From NCBI RefSeq assembly GCF_000332495.1, contig NZ_AOGW02000002.1:1-64000 (forward strand): a stretch of DNA of 64,000 nt. Reading direction: 5' to 3'. Shown piece after piece: positions 63,626 through 64,000 of this stretch. Numbering within the stretch: position 1 is the first letter of the stretch; every line of letters starts with the position of its first letter. A program made the position numbers and the translations under genes. The DNA comes from Leptospira terpstrae serovar Hualin str. LT 11-33 = ATCC 700639 (GTDB lineage Bacteria; Spirochaetota; Leptospiria; Leptospirales; Leptospiraceae). Below the pieces are notes generated by a model that worked only from the letters and a program-made list of their open reading frames with translations, was not told the DNA's origin and searched no databases.

Positions 63626-64000
63626 CTAAGGTTGGGAACCTTGGTTCACTGAACCTGCATTTTTTTGAGATTTCGTATCTGTTGTGGATGTAATGGGAGA
63701 CTTTGCCTTTAATTGCAACTTCGCTTGGTCCCAAAACAAATCTAGCTCTTCCAAAGAATGGTCTTTCAAAGTTTTTCCTGTTTGTGTTACCAAGTCTTCT
63801 ACGATTCGAAATCTAGATTCAAACTTTTCATTGGCCCTACGTAAACAAGTTTCTGGATCAATTGAAAGTTTGCGGGATAAATTGACTAACAAGAAGAACA
63901 AATCACCTAACTCATCTTCTACTCTTTCGTTATAAGGTAGTTTTTTAGTATTTAAAGAACCTTGGGACTTTAGTTCTGTATCCAATTCTTTTATTTCTTC
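63626..64000 (-). CDS. mazG: Nucleoside triphosphate pyrophosphohydrolase MazG, C-terminal part
   Basis: MazG hydrolyses non-canonical or excess NTPs to NMP and pyrophosphate. The frame has the MazG helix RVEDELGDLFFLLVNLSRKL with its acidic metal ligands (E-x-x-E-x-x-D pattern partly in the window), DPETCLRRANEKFESRFRIVE, then a Lys/Ser-rich tail. It is open through the right edge (EEIKELDTEL), so the N-terminal part is outside. A TTG at 63985 is not a real start. Confidence 0.9.
   Translation of the reverse strand, partial: EEIKELDTELKSQGSLNTKKLPYNERVEDELGDLFFLLVNLSRKLSIDPETCLRRANEKFESRFRIVEDLVTQTGKTLKDHSLEELDLFWDQAKLQLKAKSPITSTTDTKSQKNAGSVNQGSQP

Overview
The window looks like a spirochaete chromosome, most likely Leptospira (probably a saprophytic-type species). 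This is inferred from gene content, not from a marker-gene search. The pointers are many short spirochaetal-style lipoprotein signals, an LpxD, a Leptospira-type heme oxygenase, tandem DUF3015 proteins, two-subunit type IIA topoisomerase genes of unusual type, moderately AT-rich sequence with A/T-ending codons, frequent TTG/GTG starts and many 4-bp ATGA/GTGA gene overlaps. I saw no rRNA, tRNA or CRISPR array, and no phage or plasmid block. The only clear mobile element is an IS481-family element cut by the left edge.

Layout. 1-1.8 kb: IS481 transposase end abutting a SpoIIE-type phosphatase that has lost the front of its MASE1 sensor. 1.8-3.6 kb: three small exported or lipoprotein genes and a GC-rich folded intergenic element. 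3.6-6 kb: ilvC and a thiolase, closed by a strong terminator. 6-7 kb: an HD-domain gene bracketed by two identical 56-bp repeats that can form alternative hairpins. 7-15 kb: envelope and secreted proteins (SH3 protein plus zinc phospholipase-like protein, two tandem M23 peptidases, a discoidin-like protein) with GST, CutA and DUF2237. 15-23.3 kb: an ATP-grasp/DegT-like pair in which the DegT catalytic lysine is replaced, divergent from avtA, a 773-aa membrane protein and a PLP fold-I arginine/lysine/ornithine decarboxylase. 23.4-30 kb: CaCA exchanger, DprA, TPR lipoprotein, RimI, SDR and DUF445. 30-34 kb: a four-gene exported cluster (two DUF3015, a DUF4105/Lnb-like barrel protein, a lipoprotein hydrolase). 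34-36 kb: a beta-lactamase-fold lipoprotein. 36-39.7 kb: a compact two-subunit topoisomerase resembling eukaryotic/T4 enzymes. 39.7-48.5 kb: gltX, an anti-sigma-type ATPase, a glycosyltransferase, polA and a GT-C/YfhO-like membrane protein in one dense run. 48.5-54 kb: SRAP; an OlsB-like acyltransferase plus PiT-like transporter behind PHO-box-like repeats; heme oxygenase plus MFS behind a Fur-box-like site. 54.5-58 kb: WYL regulator, DUF2779 nuclease-like protein and esterase. 58-64 kb: hypothetical proteins, an MFS protein, a BFD-like [2Fe-2S] protein with a RibD-C reductase, DoxX behind a perfect palindrome, lpxD, and a partial mazG.

Most of the window is ordinary core genome. The best leads are the Lys-less DegT/ATP-grasp pair, the eukaryote/T4-like topoisomerase, the switch-like 56-bp repeats, the PHO-box/OlsB/PiT operon, the Fur-box heme oxygenase operon, and the IS-truncated phosphatase.
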